DNA of 64,000 nucleotides from an uncultured bacterium (GTDB lineage: Bacteria > Chloroflexota > Anaerolineae > J036 > Brachytrichaceae). Each line of letters starts with the position of its first letter. Position 1 is the stretch's first letter. Of this stretch, positions 43,373 through 52,364 are shown piece by piece. The notes beneath the pieces were generated by a model. The model had not been told where the DNA came from. It saw only the letters and a list, made by a program, of their open reading frames with translations, and ran no database searches. The position numbers and the translations under genes were made by a program. The stretch lies in assembly GCA_903921365.1 (NCBI GenBank), contig CAIXPS010000316.1:17791-81790 (forward strand). The letters are read 5' to 3'.

Positions 43373-44392
43373 TCAGCGAGTAGTTTTAGCATCCACATCG
43401 TGATCATGACCCTCGTCCTCATCTTCATCGTCTGACCCATTCGCGCTGATACCTTCAAACCATTCAGTGGAGAATTTGATATCGCCGTGCATGAATTCGA
43501 ATTCTTCAAGCGCTTCAGTGGCTGCTGCAGCGATCTCCTCGTCCTCGGCTTTGGCCGTATCTTCGAGCAGTTTCTTCGCTTCGTCGCCGCCAATCTCAGC
43601 CAACGCGCCAATCGCCGCCAGAATCACATCTGCCTCGGAATCATCGATCAACTTGCCCAGTTGCGCGACAGCTTCAGTAACCTCAAGCTCACCACAGGCG
43701 CGCGCAGCTTCCTCGCGCATATTCGGGAGGACATTGTGCAGTTGTTTCAAAACCAGTGGCGCGTACCGGCGATCATTACTGCGACCCATTGCTACCACTG
43801 AGGCGACCCGCAGCCCTGCATCCTCCGACTGATACGCATCTTTAATCAACAGATCAACCTGTTCGTTGGACGTATACGCCAGCGACTCCAACGCGCGGTT
43901 GTAAATCAGCGCGGCCGGCGGATTGGACAAGATCACTCCCATCAGGGCTGAATAAGCCTGATCGCGCCGATGGCGACTGAGATTGCCAATCTCGCCCAGG
44001 TATACATAGCGACCAAGTGAAGTCGCTGCGGCCGCCCGGACGACCGCGGATGGGTCGCTTCGCAGCAGAATCACTAACAGATCCAACAACGCCGGCGACT
44101 CGTCCTCCCACAACCCCTCAATGGACGCGAGGCGAACAGCCTCCTCAACATCAGTCAGGGTGAAGTGGAAAATCGGATTGAAATCGAGCTCGACATCCTT
44201 CTCGGCCAGCTCAGCCAGCTTCTCGGCAATCAGGGCGCGCCGGTTTGACGCGATTGTTTGCCACACCGTCTGAAACTCCACCAGTTGGCCCTCGTCGGGC
44301 GACGTCAGACCGCGCAAAATACGCGGTGTCGGCGCCGTCGCGGATCGGAGCACTCGGATTGCGTCTTCAAATGTGATGTTTTTCTTGATCAT
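43373..44392 (-). CDS. HEAT-repeat protein
   Basis: 339 aa, mostly alpha-helical with HEAT/PBS-lyase-like repeats (for example SAVVRAAAATSLGRY, GLRVASVVAMGRSND, NMREEAARACGELE, DVILAAIGALAEIGGDEA). The C-terminus is acidic (DDEDEDEGHDHD). Likely a protein-protein interaction scaffold; no enzyme motif. The ATG at 44392 overlaps the stop of the site-2 protease (ATGA), so translation is coupled; an in-frame extension to 44518 lies within the protease gene. Function unknown, but coupling with an intramembrane protease and a surface-glycan gene suggests an envelope role. Confidence 0.85.
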   Translation of the reverse strand: MIKKNITFEDAIRVLRSATAPTPRILRGLTSPDEGQLVEFQTVWQTIASNRRALIAEKLAELAEKDVELDFNPIFHFTLTDVEEAVRLASIEGLWEDESPALLDLLVILLRSDPSAVVRAAAATSLGRYVYLGEIGNLSRHRRDQAYSALMGVILSNPPAALIYNRALESLAYTSNEQVDLLIKDAYQSEDAGLRVASVVAMGRSNDRRYAPLVLKQLHNVLPNMREEAARACGELEVTEAVAQLGKLIDDSEADVILAAIGALAEIGGDEAKKLLEDTAKAEDEEIAAAATEALEEFEFMHGDIKFSTEWFEGISANGSDDEDEDEGHDHDVDAKTTR

Positions 44393-45519
44393 GGGAGGCT
44401 GATCGGGCGGACGATGTCGAGCACAACGATGACCGCAGAGAGAGCCAGCAGGATAATCATGCCGATGCCATGCACCCACTGTTCGCGGATCGGGTCGATA
44501 CGACGCCCCCGGATCCATTCAATGAGCACAAAGACAATGCGACCGCCATCGAGAGCTGGTATGGGTAACAGGTTGGTCAGACCGAGGATCAGGCTAAGCA
44601 GACCCGCAAAGCGGATAAACGGGAATAGTCCTTGAATATCGTTTTGTTTGATCAGCGCCACGCCGATGCCGGTGATGCCAACGATCCCGGTAGGTCTGGC
44701 CTGCTCGATGGACAGTGTTCCACGAATAAGATCCAGTGGGACACGCACCATCGACACCATCACGTTTCCAGTATCGTTGACGGCTTCAACAAACGCCTGG
44801 TCAACGGTGTACACCGTCCGTTCTGCCTTGACAGCCATCATGGACAGACTCACACCTAATGGCGCATCGGGGTTTGCAGTTGCTGGAATCGTGCCTTGCA
44901 ACACGACTTTGCGCTGCGCGCCGTCTGCGTCGCGACGCATCACCTCAACGGTAAAGGGTTTACCAATGGATTGTTGCGATTGCTGCTTGAGCGGCAGGAC
45001 GGTGGGCGGGCGGGTATTGTTCGCATCAAGATGCTGCGTCATATCAACGCCGTTCGCAGTCATTACAACATCGCCAAGCTTCATTCCCAATTGCTCCGCC
45101 GGGCTGCCGGCGCGCACGTCGTCAACGCGATATTGTCCATCTGTGACACGCGTGGCAAACAAAAGATATGCGAAAAACAGGATGACGATGGCTGCGACAA
45201 AATTCATCCCGGGGCCGGCCATCAAAGTGATGATGCGCCAGCGTTTGGGCGCGGCCGCGAAGCTGCGCTTATCTGTGGGATCTTCTTCGCCGGTCATGCG
45301 CACAAAGGCGCCAATCGGGAGCCAATTAAGCGAGTAGACGGTATCGCCGCGCTTGAACAAAGTTAATGCGCGTGGAGGAAAGCCCATGCCAAACTCTTCA
45401 ACACGAATACCGGCGCGCTTCGCTGCGAGGAAATGACCCAGTTCATGCACAAACATAAGTGGGCCTAGAAGGATAATGAATACCGGAATACCGGTCAGTA
45501 TTGAGCCAATAATATCCAT
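44389..45519 (-). CDS. rseP: Site-2 intramembrane zinc metalloprotease (RseP/M50 family)
   Basis: 376 aa. HELGH at 25-29 in the first helix binds zinc; the third ligand is the Asp of LLPIPALDGGR near 320. One PDZ domain (about 127-215, with GSPAEQLGMKLGDVVMTANG) lies between helices. The family cleaves membrane-bound anti-sigma factors or signal-peptide remnants inside the membrane. TATAAT lies 8 nt before the ATG (45533-45528), inside the GNAT tail, so an internal leaderless promoter is possible; otherwise it is co-transcribed with miaB and the GNAT. Overlaps the HEAT gene by 4 nt. Confidence 0.94.
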   Translation of the reverse strand: MDIIGSILTGIPVFIILLGPLMFVHELGHFLAAKRAGIRVEEFGMGFPPRALTLFKRGDTVYSLNWLPIGAFVRMTGEEDPTDKRSFAAAPKRWRIITLMAGPGMNFVAAIVILFFAYLLFATRVTDGQYRVDDVRAGSPAEQLGMKLGDVVMTANGVDMTQHLDANNTRPPTVLPLKQQSQQSIGKPFTVEVMRRDADGAQRKVVLQGTIPATANPDAPLGVSLSMMAVKAERTVYTVDQAFVEAVNDTGNVMVSMVRVPLDLIRGTLSIEQARPTGIVGITGIGVALIKQNDIQGLFPFIRFAGLLSLILGLTNLLPIPALDGGRIVFVLIEWIRGRRIDPIREQWVHGIGMIILLALSAVIVVLDIVRPISLP

Positions 45520-45523
45520 TTAG

Positions 45524-46279
45524 TTAGATTATAGCCAGATTCGCTGAGAGTCTGGTGAGTGTGTACCACGCGCGATCGCTCCGGTTGGTAAACGCCCTCA
45601 CGGCAAAACCATCCGCAAAGGCTTGTTCAAACTGCGCCCGAGTATGCGCGCGCCACGCCAACGCCTGACGCAAATCGCTGCGTTTGACTGACTGGAAATC
45701 AGTGGGAATTTCGATCTCGCGAGTCGCCCCACCCGGTTCAAACTGCGGACAGCGTTTGTCCAGCCAACACTCAACCTCAAACCGATCTGTTGGCAGTCCG
45801 GCATTGAGGTTATCAGCCATATCCCCGTAAAGGTTGCGTTCATATGTCCGGCAGATACACCCCAGCTTGCGGATGTTGAGCGTCGCATTGCGCGCCTCAA
45901 GCGGGTCGTATGTCCAGGTGATCAGGTTGAACCCGCGCGCCAGAACGGCTTCCCGTTGCGCCAGCTTCAGTTGAGCGCCCAACCCTCGCCCGCGCAAGCC
46001 TTCTATAACAGCAGCCATGTGTGAATGATGACTCAACCCGCCGCGCGCCTGGGGAAATCGAGTAGGCGCGACAAAGCTCAGGGTAAAACCGAGTAGTTGC
46101 CCCGTTTCGCTGTCAAAGGCCCCGATGGCGACGCCGCCGTGATGCTCCACGGCTACCGTCATATTCACCGGGACGGCAAAGGTCGGCCCCCAGACCTCAG
46201 ATTGCAGCGTCTGGCACTGCTCGTGGTCGGCCACGGACTCAAACGGCCGGATGATATACCGTGGCAGGTTGTCGTTCAT
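45524..46279 (-). CDS. GNAT-family acetyltransferase (COG3375-like)
   Basis: 251 aa including the start. An acetyl-CoA-binding segment is seen at AAVIEGLRGRGLGAQLKLAQRE, followed by NLITWTYDPLEARNATLNIRKLG and RTYERNLYGDM, which are characteristic of the predicted GNAT group COG3375. Its substrate is unknown. I placed the start at 46279 because GGGAG lies about 6 nt upstream and the protein begins MNDNLPRYIIRPF; a longer frame to 46537 would be antisense-like within miaB. It overlaps the miaB end by 41 bp, so the two are translationally linked. Confidence 0.85.
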   Translation of the reverse strand: MNDNLPRYIIRPFESVADHEQCQTLQSEVWGPTFAVPVNMTVAVEHHGGVAIGAFDSETGQLLGFTLSFVAPTRFPQARGGLSHHSHMAAVIEGLRGRGLGAQLKLAQREAVLARGFNLITWTYDPLEARNATLNIRKLGCICRTYERNLYGDMADNLNAGLPTDRFEVECWLDKRCPQFEPGGATREIEIPTDFQSVKRSDLRQALAWRAHTRAQFEQAFADGFAVRAFTNRSDRAWYTLTRLSANLAII

Positions 46280-47678
46280 AAACCGCTCCCTGCAAACTCC
46301 ATGAGCCAGTCCACGTAATGGTGACGTTGACCAACTGACCTTGCCAGTCGCGCGAATCGTCCTCAAAAAAGACGACCTTATTACTGGGTGTGCGACCGCG
46401 CCATTTGCCCTTGTGTTGATTCTCGACCAGTATTTCCACTGTCTCGCCCAGCAATCGAGCGTTGATCTGCGCCGCGATGCGTTCCTGCTGGTCTTCCAGC
46501 ATGCGGAAACGGCGTTCCTTTTCTTCTGTAGGCACATCGTCCACCAGGTTGCGCGTTGCCGTTGTATTGGGGCGGGTGGAATATTGTGCGATGTGGATCA
46601 CATCAAGCTTAAGTTCTTCAAGCAGGTCGAAGGTGTGCTGGAACTGCTCCTCGGTCTCCCCGCAGAATCCGACAATGATGTCAGTTGCGATTCCGGCGCT
46701 GGGAACCCGCTCGCGAATGCGGTCGACCAAGGCTCGGTAATCATCCGCCGTGTAGCCGCGCCGCATACGCGCGAGCACTTCATCGTCACCGGCTTGCACA
46801 GGCACTTCAATATGCGGCATAACCTTCGGCAACTCGCGGGCAGCATCGAGCAGTTCATCCGTCATCCAGTTTGGATGCGAGGTCAGAAACCGAATGCGAT
46901 GCAGCCCGTCAATCTCGCTCAACAGGCGAAAGAGTTCGATAATCGGCGCGCGCAACGCGGTTGGCTGCGACGGCCGCCCAGATGCCGCGCCCGGGTTATA
47001 AGCCCGGATGGCATATTCGTCGCCAAGCAGGTCGTATCCGTAGCGGTCAACGATCTGACCGAGCAAGGTGACTTCGCGCACGCCCTGCGCCACAAGCGCT
47101 CGCACCTCGGCGACTATCTCGCCGATGGATCGGCTGCGCTCAACCCCACGCCGAAACGGAATAATACAGAAAGTGCATGCGTGCGAACACCCCAGCACAA
47201 TCGGGACGTTGGCGGTCACTTTCTTGCCGCGCTCCTTTGCCGGCAACACAAACGGCAAGTCAAGAACGCCGTCCTCGTCCTGCAGCGCGTAACGCGTCTG
47301 TGTCTCAACTTCTGCCAGCGCCTTGCCGTCGCGTTGCAGCAGCAAATCAATCATCGGGCGCGGATCGCTGGGCGCCATGAAGACATCGACATAAGGAAAG
47401 GCTTTCTGCAAGGGCGAGTTGCCGCGCACGCCAACCAGGCATCCCATCACGCCGATCACGGCGCCTGGATTCCGTTGCTTGATCGGCTTCAGAGTCTGAA
47501 TATAACTGAACGCCTTGTCCTCGGCGCTCTGGCGCACGACGCAGGTATTCAGCACCAGCACGTCGGCTTCTTCGCGCGTCGGCGCGGCGCGCAACCCCAG
47601 CTTTTCCAGCTCGGACGCCAACCGCTGCGAATCCGCCTCATTCATCTGACAGCCAAATGTTGAAATATGGTACTTCAT
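46239..47678 (-). CDS. miaB: tRNA-2-methylthio-N6-dimethylallyladenosine synthase
   Basis: 479 aa radical SAM methylthiotransferase that modifies A37 of tRNAs reading UNN codons. N-terminal UPF0004 domain with the auxiliary cluster Cys residues in STFGCQMNEAD, VLNTCVV and VMGCLVG. The radical SAM motif is GCSHACTFC (Cx3Cx2C). A TRAM domain is at the C-terminus (ETVEILVENQHKGKWRGRT). MiaB is favoured over RimO or MtaB because of the FGCQMNEADS start. The ATG at 47678 is used; an in-frame start 9 nt earlier lacks support. First gene of a five-gene minus-strand run. The 180-bp gap to the divergent accC must hold both promoters. Confidence 0.93.
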   Translation of the reverse strand: MKYHISTFGCQMNEADSQRLASELEKLGLRAAPTREEADVLVLNTCVVRQSAEDKAFSYIQTLKPIKQRNPGAVIGVMGCLVGVRGNSPLQKAFPYVDVFMAPSDPRPMIDLLLQRDGKALAEVETQTRYALQDEDGVLDLPFVLPAKERGKKVTANVPIVLGCSHACTFCIIPFRRGVERSRSIGEIVAEVRALVAQGVREVTLLGQIVDRYGYDLLGDEYAIRAYNPGAASGRPSQPTALRAPIIELFRLLSEIDGLHRIRFLTSHPNWMTDELLDAARELPKVMPHIEVPVQAGDDEVLARMRRGYTADDYRALVDRIRERVPSAGIATDIIVGFCGETEEQFQHTFDLLEELKLDVIHIAQYSTRPNTTATRNLVDDVPTEEKERRFRMLEDQQERIAAQINARLLGETVEILVENQHKGKWRGRTPSNKVVFFEDDSRDWQGQLVNVTITWTGSWSLQGAVYERQPATVYHPAV

Positions 47679-47858
47679 ACAACTCACGCTACCTTACAAA
47701 CGACACAGGATCAGCCGCATTTCTATTTAATTGCCCCGCAGCGAGTGCGTGCATCGTGTGGCGATTCTACCCCACTGACTAAACAATGGCATACTTAGGC
47801 CTTAGAGATGCTGTGTTGTTAACACGGAACGCTCGATTTGATAACCGGAGTTCAGTGA

Positions 47859-49343
47859 ATGTTTAAAAAGATACTCGTCGCAAACCGCGGTGAAATTGCC
47901 GTTCGCATTGTGCGCGCCTGCCATGAACTGGGCATTGGCACAGTGGCAGTCTATTCTGACGTTGACCGCAACGCCATGCATGTGCGCCTGGCTGATGAGG
48001 CCTACCCTATCGGCGCAGCCCCGGCTCGCGAATCGTATCTGAAGGCGGAACGAATTCTCGATGTGGCGCGCAAATCGGGCGCCGACGCTATACACCCGGG
48101 TTATGGCTTTCTGGCTGAGCGCGAGGATTTTGCGCAGGCCTGCGCCGATGCCGGCATCATTTTCATCGGGCCCTCGCCGCACGCTATTGCTAAGATGGGC
48201 GATAAAGCCGTAGCGCGCTCCACCGTCCAGAAGGCGGGCGTTTCGGTCGTCCCAGGCACCGAGGGTGAGGCGGACTTAAGCAACGAGGAATTGCTGCACA
48301 TCGCGCCCAGCATCGGTTTCCCGCTGCTGATCAAAGCAAGTGCCGGCGGCGGTGGCAAGGGACAGCGCGAAGTCCGCAGCATTGAGAATATGCCCGAACT
48401 GCTGGCAAGCGCGCGGCGCGAATCCGAATCCTCTTTCGGAGATGGCGCAGTGTACCTTGAAAAGCTGGTGGACGGTGCGCGTCATATCGAGTTCCAGTTG
48501 ATGGGCGATGATTTCGGCAATATCATCCACCTCGGCGAACGCGAGTGCAGCCTGCAACGCCGCCGCCAGAAGCTGGTAGAAGAATCGCCCTCGCCGGCGT
48601 TGAATGAGTCGTTGCGCCAACGCATGGGTGAAATGGCCGTTCGCGCTGCACAGGCGATCAACTACACAAACGCCGGCACCATCGAATACCTCCTGGATCG
48701 GCACAACAACTTTTACTTTATGGAGATGAACACGCGCCTGCAGGTGGAGCACACGATCACCGAGCGCGTCACTGGCATCGATATCGTCAAAGAACAAATC
48801 CGCATCGCGCGCGGGCGCAAATTGCGCTACACGCAGGCGGACGTGCAACAGAAGGGCTGGGCCATTGAATGCCGCATTAACGCGGAGGACCCGTTCGCAA
48901 ACTTCATGCCCAGCACCGGCGTGATTACGCGCATCAACTTCCCAACCGGCCCGGGCGTCCGCATCGACACCGGTGTGTACGAGGGTTGCGAGGTCACGCC
49001 CTTCTACGACTCCATGATCGCGAAATTAATCTGCTGGGGCGACACCCGCGCCGAAGCCGTTATGCGCATGCGGCGCGCCCTGTCCGAGTTCCGCATCGTG
49101 GGCGTCAAGACGAATATCCCATTTCACGTCAAGCTTGTCGGCAATTTGCGTTTCCAGGCCGGGTCGTTCGACACCCGCTTTGTCGAAGACCGTTTCGCGC
49201 TTGAAGAGGAAGAGCCGCCTAACCCGGATATCGCCGCAATTGCCGCAACAATGGTCGCCCATCATCGCGGCCAGCAAAACGCCAGCCACATCGAGCGCAA
49301 CGAACGGCGCACGATGCTGCGCTGGAAATGGAGCACCTGGTGA
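47859..49343 (+). CDS. accC: Acetyl-CoA carboxylase biotin carboxylase subunit
   Basis: 494 aa ATP-grasp enzyme that carboxylates biotin on a carrier protein, the first step of fatty acid synthesis (or of a related acyl-CoA carboxylase). Start MFKKILVANRGEIAVRIVRA is the family hallmark. The ATP-binding Gly-rich loop is KASAGGGGKGQREV, where the common GGGGKGMR has Gln; the catalytic part has EMNTRLQVEHTITE. The carrier (accB) and carboxyltransferase genes are not adjacent. GGAG lies upstream of the ATG. Its TGA overlaps the GTG start of the FecR-like gene. About 40 extra C-terminal residues follow the biotin-carboxylase domain. Confidence 0.92.
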   Translation: MFKKILVANRGEIAVRIVRACHELGIGTVAVYSDVDRNAMHVRLADEAYPIGAAPARESYLKAERILDVARKSGADAIHPGYGFLAEREDFAQACADAGIIFIGPSPHAIAKMGDKAVARSTVQKAGVSVVPGTEGEADLSNEELLHIAPSIGFPLLIKASAGGGGKGQREVRSIENMPELLASARRESESSFGDGAVYLEKLVDGARHIEFQLMGDDFGNIIHLGERECSLQRRRQKLVEESPSPALNESLRQRMGEMAVRAAQAINYTNAGTIEYLLDRHNNFYFMEMNTRLQVEHTITERVTGIDIVKEQIRIARGRKLRYTQADVQQKGWAIECRINAEDPFANFMPSTGVITRINFPTGPGVRIDTGVYEGCEVTPFYDSMIAKLICWGDTRAEAVMRMRRALSEFRIVGVKTNIPFHVKLVGNLRFQAGSFDTRFVEDRFALEEEEPPNPDIAAIAATMVAHHRGQQNASHIERNERRTMLRWKWSTW

Positions 49344-50608
49344 AGCTACCTTCGCAGCGAATGGCCTGGCTTGTTCTGCTCGTGTCCTTTGGCCTGTGTT
49401 GTGGCCTGACAGTCGGCGTGCCTTTGACTGCTGCATCCTTTGTCAATAGTGCGACCTATCAAGCGGCGATCATGGTCAAGCTGCAGGCCGGGCGCACAAA
49501 TGTGTTTGCGCCGCCCGTGACTGAGGCCGACGCGCGCGTTGTCGGGCAGGAAGGTCGTGTGATCGAAGAAGGCGCCACAGTCATGGTGGATGGCGATATT
49601 CCATCACAAGCGCTCTTGACCGTCCGTGAGTCTGAAAGCGTATCCACTACGCTTGTCTCGATGCAGCTCTACACCGGCTCACGAGTCAGAATAGAGCGCG
49701 CGCGCATTCCCAGGTTCGGCATCGCAAACACCTCAGCCGAGATCAGCATTTTCCTGCTGTCCGGTCGCGTGCAGATCATCCGCCAGAATCGAAGCAGTCA
49801 TGCCCTCCGGCTGCTGGTAAAGAGCGAACAAATGTCGGCTCTTCTGGACAATGGGGCATATTCTCTGGAAGTATCGCCAGACGATACCAGTCTGTTCGTG
49901 CGCAGCGGCGCCGCATCGGTCACATCCTCCGCGAAGCCTGAGACATTTAACATCGAATCCAACCAGCGAACGATTGTGCGCAACGGCGAAGGCATCATGC
50001 CGGGGCTGTATGCGCCTCCACGCGACCTGGTTCGCAATGGACGCTTCCAGTCACCGCTCGTGCGCGACTGGGAGACGTTTTCCGACGTGTATATGACCAC
50101 CGATGTGCCTGGCAGCGTGACCATCATTGGAACCGACGCGAATTCGGCGCTACTGTTGAATCGCCCCGGGGTAGGACTCAACTGGGGGCGCACCGGAGTG
50201 CGGCAGATTATCAATGAAAACGTGAGTGGGCGCAGTTCGCTACAGCTGCGCATCAACTTTACGATTCTGTACCAGGAACTTAAAGTATGCGGCGGTCAGG
50301 GCAGCGAATGCCCTCTCATGGTGAAAATCAACTACCGCAACAGCAACGGCGATACGAATGAGTGGACGCAGGGCTTCTACGCCGACGGAACCCCGCGCAT
50401 GCCCGATCTGCCCGACTTCATCGTCCAGTCCGCCGAACCGCGCACCAAGCATATCGCCACACGCCTGGGCACGGACGAACCCTACGAGTCGCCAAACCTG
50501 ATGACAACCCTGAAAGACATCGAGTATGTGAACTATATTCAGGTCTATGCTGAGGGACACGGTCTGCAATCACAAGTCAGCTCGGTTGAGTTACTTGTGC
50601 TCGATTAA
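49340..50608 (+). CDS. Membrane-anchored FecR-like protein
   Basis: 423 aa. GTG at 49340 overlaps the accC stop (GTGA), with GGAG 6 nt upstream; an ATG at 49328 is the alternative. One N-terminal helix (about 8-33) anchors it. The next 200 residues are beta-rich and FecR-like: VIEEGATVMVDGD, LYTGSRVRIERARIP, ISIFLLSGRVQIIR, LLDNGAYSLEVSPDDTSLFV. The C-terminal half (about 230-420) is beta-sandwich-like, possibly carbohydrate-binding, with a Cys pair (KVCGGQGSECP). It should be extracytoplasmic. Function unknown; the coupling to accC may be only positional. Its last 18 nt overlap the convergent OB-fold gene. Confidence 0.75.
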   Translation: MKLPSQRMAWLVLLVSFGLCCGLTVGVPLTAASFVNSATYQAAIMVKLQAGRTNVFAPPVTEADARVVGQEGRVIEEGATVMVDGDIPSQALLTVRESESVSTTLVSMQLYTGSRVRIERARIPRFGIANTSAEISIFLLSGRVQIIRQNRSSHALRLLVKSEQMSALLDNGAYSLEVSPDDTSLFVRSGAASVTSSAKPETFNIESNQRTIVRNGEGIMPGLYAPPRDLVRNGRFQSPLVRDWETFSDVYMTTDVPGSVTIIGTDANSALLLNRPGVGLNWGRTGVRQIINENVSGRSSLQLRINFTILYQELKVCGGQGSECPLMVKINYRNSNGDTNEWTQGFYADGTPRMPDLPDFIVQSAEPRTKHIATRLGTDEPYESPNLMTTLKDIEYVNYIQVYAEGHGLQSQVSSVELLVLD

Positions 50609-51568
50609 GTCGATACTCAGTTCCGGCTGTAGTTCGAGTTGACCGTGGAAGTCGACCAGTTCCCCTTGTGCATACACGGCTGACCCGCTCTGCAGCGTTT
50701 CTGAAAAGGGCGTCTGATACCACTGCTCATACATCACAACGGTAATTGCGCCGCCGGCAGCGTCCTTCAAATCGAGCAGCATGCCCTGTTTGACCGGGCG
50801 GAGTTTGTCCACGATGCCGTCCACCGCGACCCATTGCCCTGCCATCTCTTTTTTCAACCCCGCAACAGGTCGCGTTTCAAACGGCTGCGCTGCGATAACA
50901 GCGATGTCTGACGCAGCGCTGACCATCACTTCGCGACTGCCGCGATACTCGTTGATACTGCCTGTGACGCGGACCCACGTTCCAGGGTCAAAAGACGCGG
51001 GAACGCCAAACATGTCGCCTAACTCCAGCGGGATCATCACGTCGGCTTCGGTGGCGCCGTCGCGGATCGTGACGATGCGAAATTGAGCGCCGGCCTCACG
51101 CACCCGGCGCACCTGCCCAAAGCAAACGACTCGTTCGCCCAGCCCGAATACATCAAGACTATCCAGTGTTGTTGTTTGAGCTGCCGGGAGGTCACCCTCC
51201 AACGACTCGGGGGCATTCAATGTCAACGCCGGCTCGTCTTCGCGCACACGCAGCGTCCCTTCTACAGTCACAATGGCGCCTGGCATCGGTATGCGATGTT
51301 GCGCCAGCAGCGCCTCGACCGTATCGCGATAGGCCGCGACGCGAATGTCACCGCTTTCATCCTGGACTTGAAACGACAGATAGCCGTCGGCCGTGGAGAG
51401 CGAAGGGTAATCGATCACCCGTCCATGTATACGGACATAGGCGAAATTCATCGACGGGTTGATCGACGAGATCGTGGTGAGCGGGCGCGTTGTCGCCCGC
51501 GACGCCAGAACAAGCGCAACAACCCCAGCGACGGCCAGCATGATGATAAGTCCCTTGAGCAGACGCAT
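50591..51568 (-). CDS. Membrane-anchored protein with repeated OB-fold domains
   Basis: 325 aa. A hydrophobic N-terminus (6-22) anchors an extracytoplasmic part with three OB-like units: about 40-125 (YVRIHGRVIDYP ... GAIVTVEGTLRV), 135-225 (ERVVCFGQVRRVRE ... GTWVRVTGSINEY) and 235-325 (GQWVAVDGIVDKLRP ... GSAVYAQGELVDF). The pattern resembles the nucleic-acid-binding OB folds of the tRNA-anti type, but outside the cell they may bind glycans or peptides. Function not known. Downstream of the Trm112 gene by 72 bp. Confidence 0.75.
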   Translation of the reverse strand: MRLLKGLIIMLAVAGVVALVLASRATTRPLTTISSINPSMNFAYVRIHGRVIDYPSLSTADGYLSFQVQDESGDIRVAAYRDTVEALLAQHRIPMPGAIVTVEGTLRVREDEPALTLNAPESLEGDLPAAQTTTLDSLDVFGLGERVVCFGQVRRVREAGAQFRIVTIRDGATEADVMIPLELGDMFGVPASFDPGTWVRVTGSINEYRGSREVMVSAASDIAVIAAQPFETRPVAGLKKEMAGQWVAVDGIVDKLRPVKQGMLLDLKDAAGGAITVVMYEQWYQTPFSETLQSGSAVYAQGELVDFHGQLELQPELSIDLIEHK

Positions 51569-51640
51569 CGTTGCCGCCCTGAAGAAGACGCTCAGGCTGA
51601 GCCCGAATCGGGACTCAGCCTGGCTTCATATCGATGCAGG

Positions 51641-51886
51641 CTAATTCTGCGGGGGAGGCACGGGCAGATCTTCCACCTTGGTGTTGATCCATTTATCCCC
51701 TTCCTCGATCAGCATGATTGGAATGCCATCCTTGATCGGATACTTCCGCCCGCAATCCGCCTGCACCAGCCAACTGTCTTTGACCAGCGTCAGCCGGCCC
51801 GGGTCTGCGCCGGGTTGGCGCGTCGGACCGGATACACAATGCGGACAGCGCAGAATTTCCAACAACTCAGGACTGATATTTGCCAT
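51641..51886 (-). CDS. Trm112-family protein
   Basis: 81 aa. LLEILRCPHC at the start and KYPIKDGIPIML are the hallmarks of the Trm112/YcaR family. The CxxC pair (RCPHC) is kept, but only one further Cys (QADCGRKYP) is seen, so the zinc site may be incomplete. In other organisms Trm112 is a zinc-binding partner that activates methyltransferases. It lies 25 nt downstream of the NUDIX gene. Which methyltransferase it serves is unclear; the tail of the methyltransferase at 25512 resembles the same fold. Confidence 0.88.
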   Translation of the reverse strand: MANISPELLEILRCPHCVSGPTRQPGADPGRLTLVKDSWLVQADCGRKYPIKDGIPIMLIEEGDKWINTKVEDLPVPPPQN

Positions 51887-51911
51887 TTAACCTATTCTCC
51901 TTACAAGCTTG

Positions 51912-52364
51912 TTATAACCATTCTCTCGGATCGCTGCTCCAGGGGATCACCTTTCCGCGCGTCCATTGTGGAATGAGTTGGCGCAATTCCTTCGGGAGCA
52001 GGTTTACATCGGCCAACGCATTAATAGGGTACCACAAGAATTCGAGATCCTTCTCAAGCGACGGAATGCGCGGGCAACGCTCAACGGCGGGGCCATTCAA
52101 CAAAAAGACTAATGTAACTTTGTGATGCTTGACGCCATCCTCGTCATATTTGTACTCCATTGCGCCGAGGAAATCGCCGACTTCGACCTTCGTCCCGATC
52201 TCTTCTTTCAACTCGCGGATCAGTGCAGTCGTGGCAGACTCACCAAACAGGACATGCCCGCCAGGCAGAAACGTATTATCCTTGCCGGCGGAACGGCACA
52301 ATAGGATTCCGTGTGTCCCGATCAAAACCCCTCGGGCAATTAATTCGATGGCGCCCTCATGCAT
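51912..52364 (-). CDS. NUDIX hydrolase
   Basis: 150 aa. The NUDIX box GGHVLFGESATTALIRELKE with the following EIG fits GX5EX7REUXEEXGU, with the metal-binding Glu pair present. Family members hydrolyse nucleoside diphosphate derivatives such as damaged dNTPs, NADH or ADP-ribose. GTHGILLCRSAGKDNTFLP precedes the box. The start overlaps the mfd 3' end by 8 nt, so it is in the mfd operon. Substrate unknown; a sanitation role would fit the mfd neighbourhood but is only inferred. Confidence 0.9.
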   Translation of the reverse strand: MHEGAIELIARGVLIGTHGILLCRSAGKDNTFLPGGHVLFGESATTALIRELKEEIGTKVEVGDFLGAMEYKYDEDGVKHHKVTLVFLLNGPAVERCPRIPSLEKDLEFLWYPINALADVNLLPKELRQLIPQWTRGKVIPWSSDPREWL

